In this document: piece after piece, positions 1 through 9,703 of the stretch | How positions within the stretch are numbered: position 1 is the stretch's first letter | Layout: the number at the start of each line of letters is the position of its first letter | DNA from: CAWJPW01 sp963844845 | Lineage (GTDB): Bacteria; Acidobacteriota; Thermoanaerobaculia; Thermoanaerobaculales; Sulfomarinibacteraceae | NCBI GenBank assembly: GCA_963844845.1 | Contig: CAWJPW010000008.1 | Span: 372,001 to 436,000 of the forward strand | Length of the DNA stretch: 64,000 bases | Direction of reading: 5' to 3' | Translations under genes and position numbers: made by a program | The notes under the pieces: model-generated | What the model saw: only the letters and a program-made list of their open reading frames with translations | Told to the model about the DNA's origin: nothing | Databases searched by the model: none

Positions 1-115
1 AGGCGCCGTCGAAGCCCTGGCGGGTGAGGCAGTGCTCGAACGCGAGCTTGCCGTCGGGCTCGAAGGCGATATGCGGCTTGGCGGGGACGCGCCCCCGCAC
101 GATGCGATGGATCAT
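1..115 (-). CDS. hmgA: Homogentisate 1,2-dioxygenase, N-terminal fragment (runs off the window)
   Basis: Only the first 38 codons are present. They begin MIHRIVRGRVPAKPH and continue with a stretch ending in LTRQGFDGA, which I recognise as the N-terminus of bacterial homogentisate dioxygenase, the ring-cleaving non-haem iron enzyme of tyrosine and phenylalanine degradation. GGAG lies about 8 nt before the ATG. The next gene on the same strand upstream is a fumarylacetoacetase-family hydrolase, which acts two steps later in the same pathway and supports the call. The catalytic domain is outside the window, so the identity rests on the N-terminal match and context. Confidence 0.72.
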   Translation of the reverse strand, partial: MIHRIVRGRVPAKPHIAFEPDGKLAFEHCLTRQGFDGA

Positions 116-602
116 GGTGCTTCTCCAGCCAGCGGGAAGTCACTGCGGGCGGCACAAAATTCCCGGGCACGGCCGGCTGACAGCCCACCGAAGCGCTGTG
201 AGCAGGGCGAAGCGGCCGCGGCCACGACCCCGGTCGCACCCCCCGGCCCCGGCCTCCGCCGCGGCGTCCCAGTCCTTCTCCGCAGCACCGGCGCCCGTGC
301 GGCCTGCGGCCGCCCGTCGGCTCGGTCCCGAACGGGGCGTGGGCAACGAAGACCAAACGGCAACGCGGCCCCCTTCGGGCCCTTCGCCGAGGCGCCTCCC
401 CGCAATGGTGCGGCACCCTACTGCCGACGGCACACCCGAGGGGAGCCACCTCTGACACCTTTCCGCCAACGGGATCCGCAGCCGGAAGCGCCTCAGGAAA
501 GCTGTCAGAAATGGCACCCCCGTCGCACGGGCTGTCCTCCGCAACGACCGCGGACGCGGTTACGACCCCGGTCGCGGTCCCGGCCCCGGCCCCGGCCCCG
601 GC
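116..602. other. 487-bp intergenic region with GGGGCC-type tract, no convincing gene
   Basis: Open frames here have no recognisable product and no start signals. The segment next to the hydrolase stop (about 577-602) is CCGGCC repeated, which reads as tandem GGGGCC on the minus (transcribed) strand and could form a G-quadruplex. A diverged second copy of the same motif, including the shared GCGACCGGGGTCGT core, lies near 225-262. I see no tRNA or riboswitch. Confidence 0.5.
577..602 (-). repeat. GGGGCC hexanucleotide tract, potential G-quadruplex
   Basis: On the minus strand, immediately after the TAG of the upstream hydrolase, four closely spaced runs of 3-4 G separated by CC form (GGGGCC)3GGG. 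Four G-runs with 2-nt loops fit the G-quadruplex pattern. It would fall in the 3' untranslated part of the hydrolase transcript or the leader of hmgA. Function unknown. Confidence 0.6.
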
Positions 603-1544
603 CTACTCCGCGCCGAGGCGCACCGTACCGGCCAGCACTCCCAGCACGGGGCCGCCGTCCAGCTCCACCACGTCGCCGTCGGTGAGAAAGCGGTCCAGCT
701 CGAGGCCGCATCCGCCCCCGACGGTACCCGAGCCGAACACGTCGCCGGGCTCGAACACGACACCCGTCCCGGCGAAGGCCAGCATGTCGCCCCAGCGCCA
801 GCGCATCTCGCCGATTCGGCCGCGCGACCACACTGCCCCGTTGACCCGCGCCTCGAGCTCGAGGGCGGCCAGCTCGCCGAGCTCGTCAGGAGTCACCAGC
901 CACGGCCCTAGCGAGGTGGCGAAGTCCTTGCCCTTGCTGGGTCCCAGCCCCACCTTCATGGTCTCGGCCTGGATCGCCCGCGCCGACCAGTCGTTGAGCA
1001 GACAGTAGCCGGCAATGGCCGCCTCCGCCTCGTCGACGGTCGGGCTCTCGAGCCGCGCTCCGAGCACCGCGGCGAGCTCAAGCTCGTAGTCGGGCTTGGT
1101 CTCGCCGACGGGGAACATCACCTCGGCACCCTGGCCCAGGAGGCTGCGCTGGTTGGATCGGTAGTACACGGGGTAGCGGTACCACTCGGGCACGATCTCG
1201 AGGCCCCGCCGTGCCCGCGCCGCGCGCACGTGCTCCTCGAAGGCGTAGAAGTCCAGAAAGGCGCCGGGGTCGGGCACCGGCGGCGCCAGGCGGGCACCGT
1301 GTACCGGCCACGTGCGAAGCCCTTCTGGCAGAGGCTCCCCGGCGAGCTCGCCGCACAGTCGTCTCGGGGTGGCCAGGCCTGGGCCTTCACGCCGCAGCAG
1401 CTCGCGGATGGTGCTGGGCAGGTCCCCTTCGCCGAGCACGCGGGCGCCGGCTTCCGCCACATCGATCCAGGCGTCGCCGTCGGCGGAGGTACACCACACC
1501 GCCGCCCGTACGCCGGCCGCAGTGCTAATGCTCGCGAGTCGCAT
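603..1544 (-). CDS. Fumarylacetoacetate hydrolase family protein
   Basis: The 313-residue protein has the FAH-family fold signatures: a metal-binding ELELAAVLG segment near residue 148, LLNDWSARAIQ, and KGKDFATSLGPWLV in the core. FAH-type enzymes split fumarylacetoacetate or related beta-diketones using a Mg/Ca ion. Full-length eukaryotic-type FAH is about 420 residues, whereas this is the shorter bacterial form. Position upstream of hmgA on the same strand makes fumarylacetoacetase in tyrosine catabolism the likeliest role; a generic 2-keto-4-pentenoate hydratase-like activity cannot be excluded. GGGAGATCTCC precedes the ATG. Confidence 0.85.
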   Translation of the reverse strand: MRLASISTAAGVRAAVWCTSADGDAWIDVAEAGARVLGEGDLPSTIRELLRREGPGLATPRRLCGELAGEPLPEGLRTWPVHGARLAPPVPDPGAFLDFYAFEEHVRAARARRGLEIVPEWYRYPVYYRSNQRSLLGQGAEVMFPVGETKPDYELELAAVLGARLESPTVDEAEAAIAGYCLLNDWSARAIQAETMKVGLGPSKGKDFATSLGPWLVTPDELGELAALELEARVNGAVWSRGRIGEMRWRWGDMLAFAGTGVVFEPGDVFGSGTVGGGCGLELDRFLTDGDVVELDGGPVLGVLAGTVRLGAE

Positions 1545-1928
1545 GGAGATCTCCCTTCAGGCGCAACACTCACTGCCCGAGAGGTGAAGAGTCCACCCTC
1601 CCGCCCTCACCCATCGCGTGGCGCTACACTCGGATGCGTGGCGACCGCGTGGCGGCGACGCTCCGGAGCAGGGGACGTCCGGCGGGTGTGCCGACCCCGA
1701 CAGCTTTCCTGGAGCGCCCGGTCCTTCGGCACGCGACCGCGGAAACGGTGTCGGGGCTGGCTCCGACGGTCCTTGACGGTGGCAAGAGCGGCGTCGGTGG
1801 CGAGGGAGGCGACGATGCCGTTCGCGAGCGAAGCGGGCGGCCCCCTTCGCGACCGCGCCGACGGGCGGGCGGCCACTGTGGCCGCCCGGGAGCCGGAGCC
1901 GGCAGTGCCAGGAGGCGAACCATACCAC
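1545..1928. other. 384-bp intergenic region with heptad-type repeat and hairpins
   Basis: Lies between the hydrolase start and the M48 protease stop. It holds a copy of the dispersed GTGAAGAGTCC-type repeat at 1583-1612 and a strong hairpin at about 1867-1889 (GGGCGGCCA / TGGCCGCCC) some 40 nt past the protease stop, which lacks a T-tract. Frames through it look like shadows. Confidence 0.45.
1583..1612 (+). repeat. Dispersed heptad-family repeat, copy A
   Basis: Contains GGTGAAGAGTCCACCCTCCC. The part through CCACCCTCC matches the copy at 36147-36180 at all but one base, and also resembles the ends of the tandem heptad copies elsewhere in the window. Short and without extra heptads. Confidence 0.55.
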
Positions 1929-3230
1929 CTACAACGCTCCCAACCGCTGCAGCCTCTTGGTCGCCTCCTGGGCGGCGTCCGACTCCGCCGGAGCGGTGCT
2001 GCGCACTTGGGTGTAGGCGGCCACCGCGTCGCGCCGCCGTCCCAGATTCTCCAGAGCCGTGCCGCGCAGAAGCTGCACGTTGGCGACGTCGGGGAGGAGA
2101 GCGGCGGCGCGGTCGAGATAGTTGAGGGCCTCGGCCCAGCGTTGGCCGTCGACGAATACGCGTCCCGCCACCAGCTGCGGGTAGAACACCCCAGGGGCGG
2201 CCGCCGCCGCGCGGGCCGCATCGGGCGCCGCCCTCCGGGCGCCGTCGAGATCCAGCTCGACGGCAGCCAGGAAGGAGCGCAGCACGCCGTCGTTCGGCCA
2301 CTCGTCCACCGACTTCTGCAGCAATGGCCGCGCCTTGGCGGCCTTCTCCCCCGCGGCGAGCAGGCTGCGGGCCTCGGCCAGGCGGTCGTAGGCGGGTCGC
2401 TGCCGGCGCACCTCGTCAGTACGGAGCTTGAACTCCTGCCGGTGCAGCGGCCGGGCGCGGACGTCAGCGGGCAGCTGCGCCAGCTCCTGGCGCGCCGCGG
2501 CGATGCGCTGGGAGGTGAGGGGGTGCGAGCCGAACATCCGCTCCACCAGCCCAGGCTCTCGCTTGCTGGTGGCCGCCAGCACCTCCATGACGCCCACCGT
2601 CCCCTGCGGGCTGTAGCCGGCCGCGACCATGTACTGCATGCCAAGCTCGTCGGACTGACGCTCCTGGTCGCGCGAGTAGCGGGCCAGCATCAACGACGCG
2701 CCGAGCATGCCTCCGAGCTCATAGAGCTGGCGGTTTCGGGTCTCGTGGGTTTCGAGGTAGATGGTGCCGCCCAGCAGCGCCAGCTGGGTGAGCATCGCCC
2801 GAGTGTACTGCTGAGCGGCGTGGCGGGCGGTGACGTGCCCGGTCTCGTGCCCGAGGACCGCGGCCAGCTCGTCCTCGTTGTCGAGGCGAGCCAGGAGCCC
2901 GCGGGTGATCGAGACCTTGCCGCCGGGCAGGGCGTAGGCATTCACCGCCGGATCGTTCACCGCGTTGTACTGGTACGGCAGGTCAGGGCGATGGCTGACC
3001 CTGGCCAACCGCTCGCCCACGTCCTCAACGTAGGCCTGCAGCCGGCGGTCGGGCACCTCGCCGAGGGACACCTGGGTGTACTGTGGGTAGAGCTGACGGC
3101 CGAGCTCGAGCTCCTGGGTTTCGCCCATGAGGTCGAGCTGGTTCTTGCCGGTGACCGGGTTGACGGTGCACCCGACGGTGATCAGGAGCGTTATCGCGAG
3201 CGCTGCGAGGAGCTGCAGAGAACGTTGCAT
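1929..3230 (-). CDS. M48-family zinc metalloprotease lipoprotein with C-terminal TPR region
   Basis: 433 residues. A signal peptide ends in a lipobox-like TVGC (Cys21), so it is probably anchored in the periplasm. The zinc site is HETGH at residues 128-132, with the third ligand in E190xxxD194. After about residue 280 the sequence becomes helical and repetitive (TPR-like), as in the BepA/YfgC and LoiP group of outer-membrane quality-control proteases. An ATG 14 codons upstream is open, but this start has AAGGGAC about 6 nt ahead and places the signal peptide at the N-terminus. Substrate unknown; a role in outer-membrane protein quality control is inferred. Confidence 0.85.
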   Translation of the reverse strand: MQRSLQLLAALAITLLITVGCTVNPVTGKNQLDLMGETQELELGRQLYPQYTQVSLGEVPDRRLQAYVEDVGERLARVSHRPDLPYQYNAVNDPAVNAYALPGGKVSITRGLLARLDNEDELAAVLGHETGHVTARHAAQQYTRAMLTQLALLGGTIYLETHETRNRQLYELGGMLGASLMLARYSRDQERQSDELGMQYMVAAGYSPQGTVGVMEVLAATSKREPGLVERMFGSHPLTSQRIAAARQELAQLPADVRARPLHRQEFKLRTDEVRRQRPAYDRLAEARSLLAAGEKAAKARPLLQKSVDEWPNDGVLRSFLAAVELDLDGARRAAPDAARAAAAAPGVFYPQLVAGRVFVDGQRWAEALNYLDRAAALLPDVANVQLLRGTALENLGRRRDAVAAYTQVRSTAPAESDAAQEATKRLQRLGAL

Positions 3231-3313
3231 GATCAGGTCCCTTCGGCGATGGCAACAAGATGGAGCCGTCATATGACTCTCTCAACCCCCCGCGCGCCGC
3301 CACCTGTTCCCGA

Positions 3314-3348
3314 CGGACAAAACGGGCGGGCTCGCGCGAGCCCGCCCG
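3314..3348 (-). terminator. Intrinsic terminator after korB
   Basis: A perfect 26-bp palindrome (3323-3348, arms CGGGCGGGCTCGC) lies about 23 nt past the korB stop and is followed on the minus strand by GTTTTGTCC. This is a classic GC hairpin plus T-run and should end the korAB transcript. Confidence 0.85.
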
Positions 3349-3370
3349 ACACACAATATCTTACCGCAGC

Positions 3371-4249
3371 TCAGAACTTCGGCAGGAACGTCGCCAGCAC
3401 GTCCTGGGTGCTCGGGACCGGGCGGTCGCCCCTGGCCATGACCTTCTGCTGCTCGAGACGCTCCACCAGGGTCGGCTCCTTCACCTCGTAGAGCACGCCG
3501 GTGGTGAGCACCCCGCGCTCGCGGGTGTAGACCATCGCCGCGGCACGGCTGGTCCGATCGTGATCCTCGGGCAGCGTCTGCAGCTGCTCTTTGAGGGTCT
3601 TGAACTGCCCGTCTCCACGCCAGGTGACGCACGGCGACATCACGTTGAGGAAGGAGAAGCCGTTGTGGGAGAGGGCGTCGGTGATGAGGCCGGTGAGGGT
3701 CTTGAGGTCGCCGGAGAAGCCGCGACCTACCCAGGTAGCGCCGACGCTGATGGCCAGCTCACAGGGATCCACCGCGGGCTCGGGGTTGCCCCAGAAGGTC
3801 GACTTTGTCTTGTCGCCGGTGGGCGTGGTGGGCGCCACCTGGCCCTTGGTGAGGCCGTAGATCTCGTTGTCCATGAGGATGTAGGTGACGTCCAGGTTGC
3901 GCCGCGCGGCGTGCATCAGATGGTTGCCGCCGATGGCGAGGCCGTCGCCGTCGCCGCCCACCGCCACCACGGTGAGCTCCGGCCGCGCCACCTTCACCCC
4001 GGTGGCCAGAGTAAGGCCACGCCCGTGCACGCCGTTGAAGCCGTAGGTGGCCACGTAGCCGGGCAGCCGGGACGAGCAGCCGATGCCGGACACCACCACG
4101 GTGTTCCACGGTTCGAGCTGGAGGTTGGCCATGGCGCGGTAGAGCCCGTTGAGCACCCCGAAGTCGCCACAGCCCGGACACCACACCGGCTTGAGCCCGC
4201 TCTTGTAGGCGCCCGGCTTGAAGGTGATGAGCTCGGTGTCGGCTGTCAT
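3371..4249 (-). CDS. korB: 2-oxoacid:ferredoxin oxidoreductase, beta subunit
   Basis: 292 residues with the thiamine-diphosphate subunit hallmarks: WCPGCGDFG near residues 23-31 and the GGDGDGLAIGGNH...DNEIYGLTKGQ segment that binds ThDP and Mg. It pairs with the alpha/gamma fusion encoded just upstream (4-bp ATGA overlap). The complex decarboxylates a 2-oxoacid, probably 2-oxoglutarate, to the acyl-CoA and reduces ferredoxin. The TPTGDK...TFWGNPEPAVDPCELA region is typical of 2-oxoglutarate-type enzymes; substrate specificity is inferred, not shown. No ferredoxin-like subunit is encoded beside it. Confidence 0.92.
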   Translation of the reverse strand: MTADTELITFKPGAYKSGLKPVWCPGCGDFGVLNGLYRAMANLQLEPWNTVVVSGIGCSSRLPGYVATYGFNGVHGRGLTLATGVKVARPELTVVAVGGDGDGLAIGGNHLMHAARRNLDVTYILMDNEIYGLTKGQVAPTTPTGDKTKSTFWGNPEPAVDPCELAISVGATWVGRGFSGDLKTLTGLITDALSHNGFSFLNVMSPCVTWRGDGQFKTLKEQLQTLPEDHDRTSRAAAMVYTRERGVLTTGVLYEVKEPTLVERLEQQKVMARGDRPVPSTQDVLATFLPKF

Positions 4250-6015
4250 AGGTAGGTCTCCCTCTTCTTCACCAGCGGCAGCACCCGGCCGATCTGCTCC
4301 TCGATCTCGGCCACGGTGAGGTTCTTGCCGCCCGACCGCTTGTAGATGTGGGTGTCGCGCTCGGGCAGGCTGAGGAAGGTGCGCAGGTACTTGTAGAACT
4401 GGGCCGAGTAGCTGAGCTCCACGACGACGATCTGGCTGACCCGTCGGAGGAACTCCTCGAACTCGTGCTTGGGGAACGGGTAGAGCATCTGGGGGATGAA
4501 CGCGCCGACCTTCTCGCCCCGCGCGTTGGCCCGCTCCACCGCCTCCTTCACCGGACCCTTGGACGAGCCCCAGCAGAGAATGCCCACCTCGGGGTGGTCG
4601 GGACCGTACTGGCGGAACTGGTGGTACGCGTCGCGCACCGGCCGCAGCTTGCGGTAGCGCTTGGCGTTCATCTTCTCGTGCACCAAGTACATCGAGCTGG
4701 GCTGGCCGTACTCGTCGTGCTCGAGCCCGTTGGTCTGGTAGATGCCGCCCTTGACGCCCGGCCAGGTCATCGGCGAGACGCCGGACTCGGTGTCGCGGTA
4801 GCGCTTGAAGTCCTCAAGCCCCTCGGCCGAGGGAGTCAGGCGGTCGCGCACCTCGTGGTCGAGGGTGAGCGTCGACATGGTCTCGCGGCGGCCGGCGATG
4901 TTCTGGTCCGAGAGCACGATCACCGGGAGCTGGTACTCCTCGGCGATGTTGAAGGCATCCACCATGATGTGGAAGCAGTCCTCCACGTCGGAGGGCGCCA
5001 GCACCACCCGGGGCGCGTCACCGTGGCTGCCCCAAAGGGCCTGCCAGAGGTCGGACTGCTCGCTCTTGGTGGGCAGGCCGGTGGAGGGGCCGCCGCGCTG
5101 TACGTCGAAGATCACGGTGGGCACCTCGGCCATGGTGGCGAGGCCCAGCATCTCGGTCATCAGGGCGAGACCGGGACCGGAGGTGGCAGTCATCGACTTG
5201 ACGCCGGCGAAGGAGCCGCCGATCACCGCGCCGATGGCGGCCATCTCGTCCTCGGTCTGGACCACCGAGCCGCCGAACCGGGGCATCCACTCCGATAGGA
5301 AGTGCAGAATCTCCGACGACGGCGTGATCGGATAGCCGGCGAAGAAGCGGCAGCCGGCGTGCAGGGCGCCCACCGCCGCGGCCTCGTTGCCCGACATGAG
5401 GAGGCGGGCGTCTCCGGACGCGTACTCGAGGCGTCGATCGCCCACCTTGGTACCCGCCTCGCGCGCGAACTCCACGCCGGCGGCGAACCCCTTGAGGTTG
5501 GCTTCGAGGACCTCGGCCTTCTTCTTGGTGAACTTCTTGGTCACCGCATTCCTGAGCGGTTCCTGAGGAAGGTTGAAGAGCTCCGACAGGAGGCCGAGGG
5601 TGACGATGTTCTTGGCCAGGGTGGTGCCGGCCGCGTCCTTGGCCAGCTGGATGAACGGTACCTCGACGTGGACCGCCTCCTCGCCGCCGATGGTGAGGCC
5701 CTCGGGTTTGCTGTCGGAGGCCTCGGAGAGGACGATCGCGTCCGGCGCGGCAACCAGCTCGCCGCGGAAGCGGGCGAAGTCCGCCCAGTTGAAGATCACC
5801 AGGACGTCGATGGTGTCGCCCTGGGAGTAGATGGGATCGGCCGCAACCCTCACCGTGCACGACGACTCGCCGCCGCGGATCTGGGGTCCGTAGGCCTCGA
5901 CCTTCATGACGTTGAGGCCGACCTTGGCACCGGCCTGGGCGATCATGTCTCCCATGGTCACCACGCCGTCGCCGCCCGACCCCACCATGGCCACTGTGAG
6001 ATCTCGTCTGGGCAC
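4246..6015 (-). CDS. korA: 2-oxoacid:ferredoxin oxidoreductase, fused gamma-alpha subunit
   Basis: 589 residues. The N-terminal third is the gamma domain (GSGGDGVVTMGDMIA, then YGPQIRGGESSC), followed by the pyrimidine-binding alpha domain with GYPITPSSEI, TSGPGLALM and the family motif GPSTGLPTKSEQSD. I chose the GTG start because AAGGAGGG sits about 8 nt before it and a TGGACA-17-CACAAT promoter lies at 6053-6081; the longer open frame beginning at 6069 would start inside that promoter. It is the first gene of a two-gene operon with korB. Confidence 0.92.
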   Translation of the reverse strand: MPRRDLTVAMVGSGGDGVVTMGDMIAQAGAKVGLNVMKVEAYGPQIRGGESSCTVRVAADPIYSQGDTIDVLVIFNWADFARFRGELVAAPDAIVLSEASDSKPEGLTIGGEEAVHVEVPFIQLAKDAAGTTLAKNIVTLGLLSELFNLPQEPLRNAVTKKFTKKKAEVLEANLKGFAAGVEFAREAGTKVGDRRLEYASGDARLLMSGNEAAAVGALHAGCRFFAGYPITPSSEILHFLSEWMPRFGGSVVQTEDEMAAIGAVIGGSFAGVKSMTATSGPGLALMTEMLGLATMAEVPTVIFDVQRGGPSTGLPTKSEQSDLWQALWGSHGDAPRVVLAPSDVEDCFHIMVDAFNIAEEYQLPVIVLSDQNIAGRRETMSTLTLDHEVRDRLTPSAEGLEDFKRYRDTESGVSPMTWPGVKGGIYQTNGLEHDEYGQPSSMYLVHEKMNAKRYRKLRPVRDAYHQFRQYGPDHPEVGILCWGSSKGPVKEAVERANARGEKVGAFIPQMLYPFPKHEFEEFLRRVSQIVVVELSYSAQFYKYLRTFLSLPERDTHIYKRSGGKNLTVAEIEEQIGRVLPLVKKRETYL

Positions 6016-6052
6016 CGTTGCTCCCTCCTTTTGCGGCCGCAACCGCTCGGCG

Positions 6053-6081
6053 ATTGTGAACCCGCTCACACGATTTGTCCA
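6053..6081 (-). promoter_or_regulatory. Probable sigma70 promoter of korAB
   Basis: TGGACA, a 17-nt spacer and CACAAT on the minus strand predict a transcript start near 6046, giving a leader of about 30 nt that contains the AGGAGG site. This placement supports the GTG start chosen for korA. Confidence 0.55.
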
Positions 6082-6108
6082 CCGCGTGAGTTCAATGCAA
6101 TCTGAGAC

Positions 6109-7824
<1,716 letters not shown>

Positions 7825-7848
7825 GGGGTGAACCTCCTAGGAAGGTCG

Positions 7849-9147
7849 TCAGGGTGCCGAGGCGGGCACCCGGGCACGGACGAGAAAGTCACGAGGGCCG
7901 TTGAGAACCTCGTCGAGGTGGCCGGCCAGGGCGGTGAGCCGTCCAGCGAGGTCGGCCACCGCAGCGTCGGCACCGGCAAGGTCGACGGCGGTCGCGGGGG
8001 CGAAGAGCTGTTCGTCGGGAAAGGGGTGGAGCAGCTCCACCGCCTCCACCACGAACCCGCTAGCCTGCAGGAAGAGGGTGAGGGTTTCGGGCAGGAGCGG
8101 CCGCTGGTGGGTGGGATCGAGCCAGTAGAGCGCACCGCCCACGCGCAGGCTCAGAGGGTTGGGGCACTCGGCCAGAAGCAGCCCCGAAGGGCGCAGCACC
8201 CGCCGGACCTGCTGGAGCAGCACGAGGAGGGCGGCGGGCGTCAGGTGCTCGAGGAGGTGAAACGCGGTCACCGCACCCCAGCTGGCAGGGGGCTGGGCGG
8301 CGAGGACCTCGCCGGCGTCACCAGGCAGAATGTCGAGTCCCCGCCGCCGGCAGGCCGCAGCCAGCACCGGATCGCCCTCGACTCCGCTCGCGTCCACTCC
8401 CGCTTCGCGCAGAAGCCCGAGAAGCTCGCCCCGGCCGCAGCCGAGGTCGAGCACCGGGGCGTGGCGCCGAAGCACCTCGAGGTGGACTTCAAGACGGTGC
8501 CGGATCTCCCCCTCGCCGCCGCGGAACGCCTCCAGCAGGGCCGGCTGAACGTCGGCCAGGGCACCGGCCAGAGCGGTCTCTTCCGCCCCAGCAGGTGGCA
8601 CCGCGAGCGGCTCCGACAGCAGCTGACGCTCCACCAGCGAGGCGACCTCCTCGATCTCCTCGGCCAGCCGATCCACCAGGACGTCGAAGCGTCGCACCGC
8701 CGCCGGCAGGCGGCCGTCACGCAGCGTCATCACCTCGTCGCTGAGGTGGCGTGCGGCGTTCTCGATACCGTCCGCGCGTCGCTCGAGGCCGGAGACGATC
8801 CCGTCTCGCAGTCGCTCGAGCTCACCCTGCAGCCGGCGCAGCGCGTCCTCGACGCCGTCCAACCGCGCCTCCAACGCCGTCGCGCGCTGGTCGCGCAGGA
8901 TCGCGAGCTCATTCGCCAGCTCCTGGAGGCGCGCCGCAATATCGGCCTCGAGGACCTGGAAGCGCTGCCCGGTGCTCGCTTCGAGCCGGCCGAGCCCGCC
9001 CTCCAGCGCTGCCAGCCGCTCCGCCAGGTTCGCCGGGTTCAGTACACGAAGGACCCTCGCCACTCGGTGGCGAAGGTCCTCGGGCTTCCCGTCCGCCGGG
9101 CGGCCTTCGTCGGCCGCGCCGGGCGCGGGGCGCGGGTCCGAGCCCAT
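7849..9147 (-). CDS. Class I SAM methyltransferase with long N-terminal coiled coil
   Basis: 432 residues. About residues 40-230 form alternating leucine/charged heptads typical of a coiled coil (LAERLAALEGGLGRLEAS onward). The C-terminal domain is a SAM methyltransferase: motif I VLDLGCGRGELLGLL near residue 255, then EGDP, FHLLEHL and a late LRPSGLLLAECPNP strand. Such coiled-coil plus methyltransferase layouts occur in proteins that cap or modify surface glycans, but the target here is unknown. The start 10 nt past the rplI stop has GGAG ahead of it; an upstream in-frame start would only read the rplI tail as Arg-Pro repeats. Confidence 0.75.
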   Translation of the reverse strand: MGSDPRPAPGAADEGRPADGKPEDLRHRVARVLRVLNPANLAERLAALEGGLGRLEASTGQRFQVLEADIAARLQELANELAILRDQRATALEARLDGVEDALRRLQGELERLRDGIVSGLERRADGIENAARHLSDEVMTLRDGRLPAAVRRFDVLVDRLAEEIEEVASLVERQLLSEPLAVPPAGAEETALAGALADVQPALLEAFRGGEGEIRHRLEVHLEVLRRHAPVLDLGCGRGELLGLLREAGVDASGVEGDPVLAAACRRRGLDILPGDAGEVLAAQPPASWGAVTAFHLLEHLTPAALLVLLQQVRRVLRPSGLLLAECPNPLSLRVGGALYWLDPTHQRPLLPETLTLFLQASGFVVEAVELLHPFPDEQLFAPATAVDLAGADAAVADLAGRLTALAGHLDEVLNGPRDFLVRARVPASAP

Positions 9148-9157
9148 GCCGTCTCCG

Positions 9158-9703
9158 CTACTCCTCGGCCTCGGTCTCGGCCTCGGTCTCGGCCGCAACC
9201 GCCGTCTCTTCGATCGCGGCTGCGGGCTCGACCTCAGCGGCCCGCGGGACGGCCTCCCCGCCGGGGCGCACCACGTACACCGGGATGGTGACGCTCACGT
9301 CGCGATGGATCTGCAGCTCGACCTCGTAGCTGCCGATCTCCTTAATGGGATCGTCCAGGCGCACGCGCCGCTTGTCCACCTCAAAGCCGCGCCCGGAAAG
9401 CTCCTTGGCGATGTCGGTGGAGGTCACCGAGCCGAACAGCACGTCGCGCTCGCTGGCGCGCCGCTCGAACTTCAGCTCGGTCCCCTTCATGGCATCGGCC
9501 ATTGCCTGCGCTCCGGAGCGGCGCTTGGTCTCGACGACCTCCCAGCGCTTCTGCTCCTGCTCGAAAAGCCGGCGGTTCCCGGGCGTGTCGAGATACGCGA
9601 GGCCCTTGGGAATAAGATAGTTGCGCGCGAAACCCCGGGCCACGTTGACGACCCCTCCGCGCTCGCCCAGGTTCTCCACATAGTCGTTGAGTATCACTCG
9701 CAT
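9158..9703 (-). CDS. rplI: 50S ribosomal protein L9
   Basis: 181 residues starting MRVILNDYVENLGERGGVVNVA, the rRNA-binding N-domain of L9, with GFARNYLIPKGLA. The C-domain follows and there is an additional acidic tail (AETEAETEAEE) beyond the usual 150 or so residues. GGGAGG lies 8 nt before the ATG, and the start overlaps the upstream stop as TGATG. Part of the rpsF-rpsR-DUF2232-rplI operon. Confidence 0.97.
   Translation of the reverse strand: MRVILNDYVENLGERGGVVNVARGFARNYLIPKGLAYLDTPGNRRLFEQEQKRWEVVETKRRSGAQAMADAMKGTELKFERRASERDVLFGSVTSTDIAKELSGRGFEVDKRRVRLDDPIKEIGSYEVELQIHRDVSVTIPVYVVRPGGEAVPRAAEVEPAAAIEETAVAAETEAETEAEE

Noticed and set aside
32..685. 217-codon plus-strand frame across the first intergenic region
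   Set aside because: Pro/Arg-rich composition produced by the CCGGCC tract, overlaps the hydrolase gene, and has no start signal or recognisable domain.
6016..6069. Longer korA beginning with MSGFTIAERL
   Set aside because: It lacks a ribosome-binding site and overlaps a good promoter; the GTG at 6015 has AAGGAGGG at the right distance and aligns with the family N-terminus.
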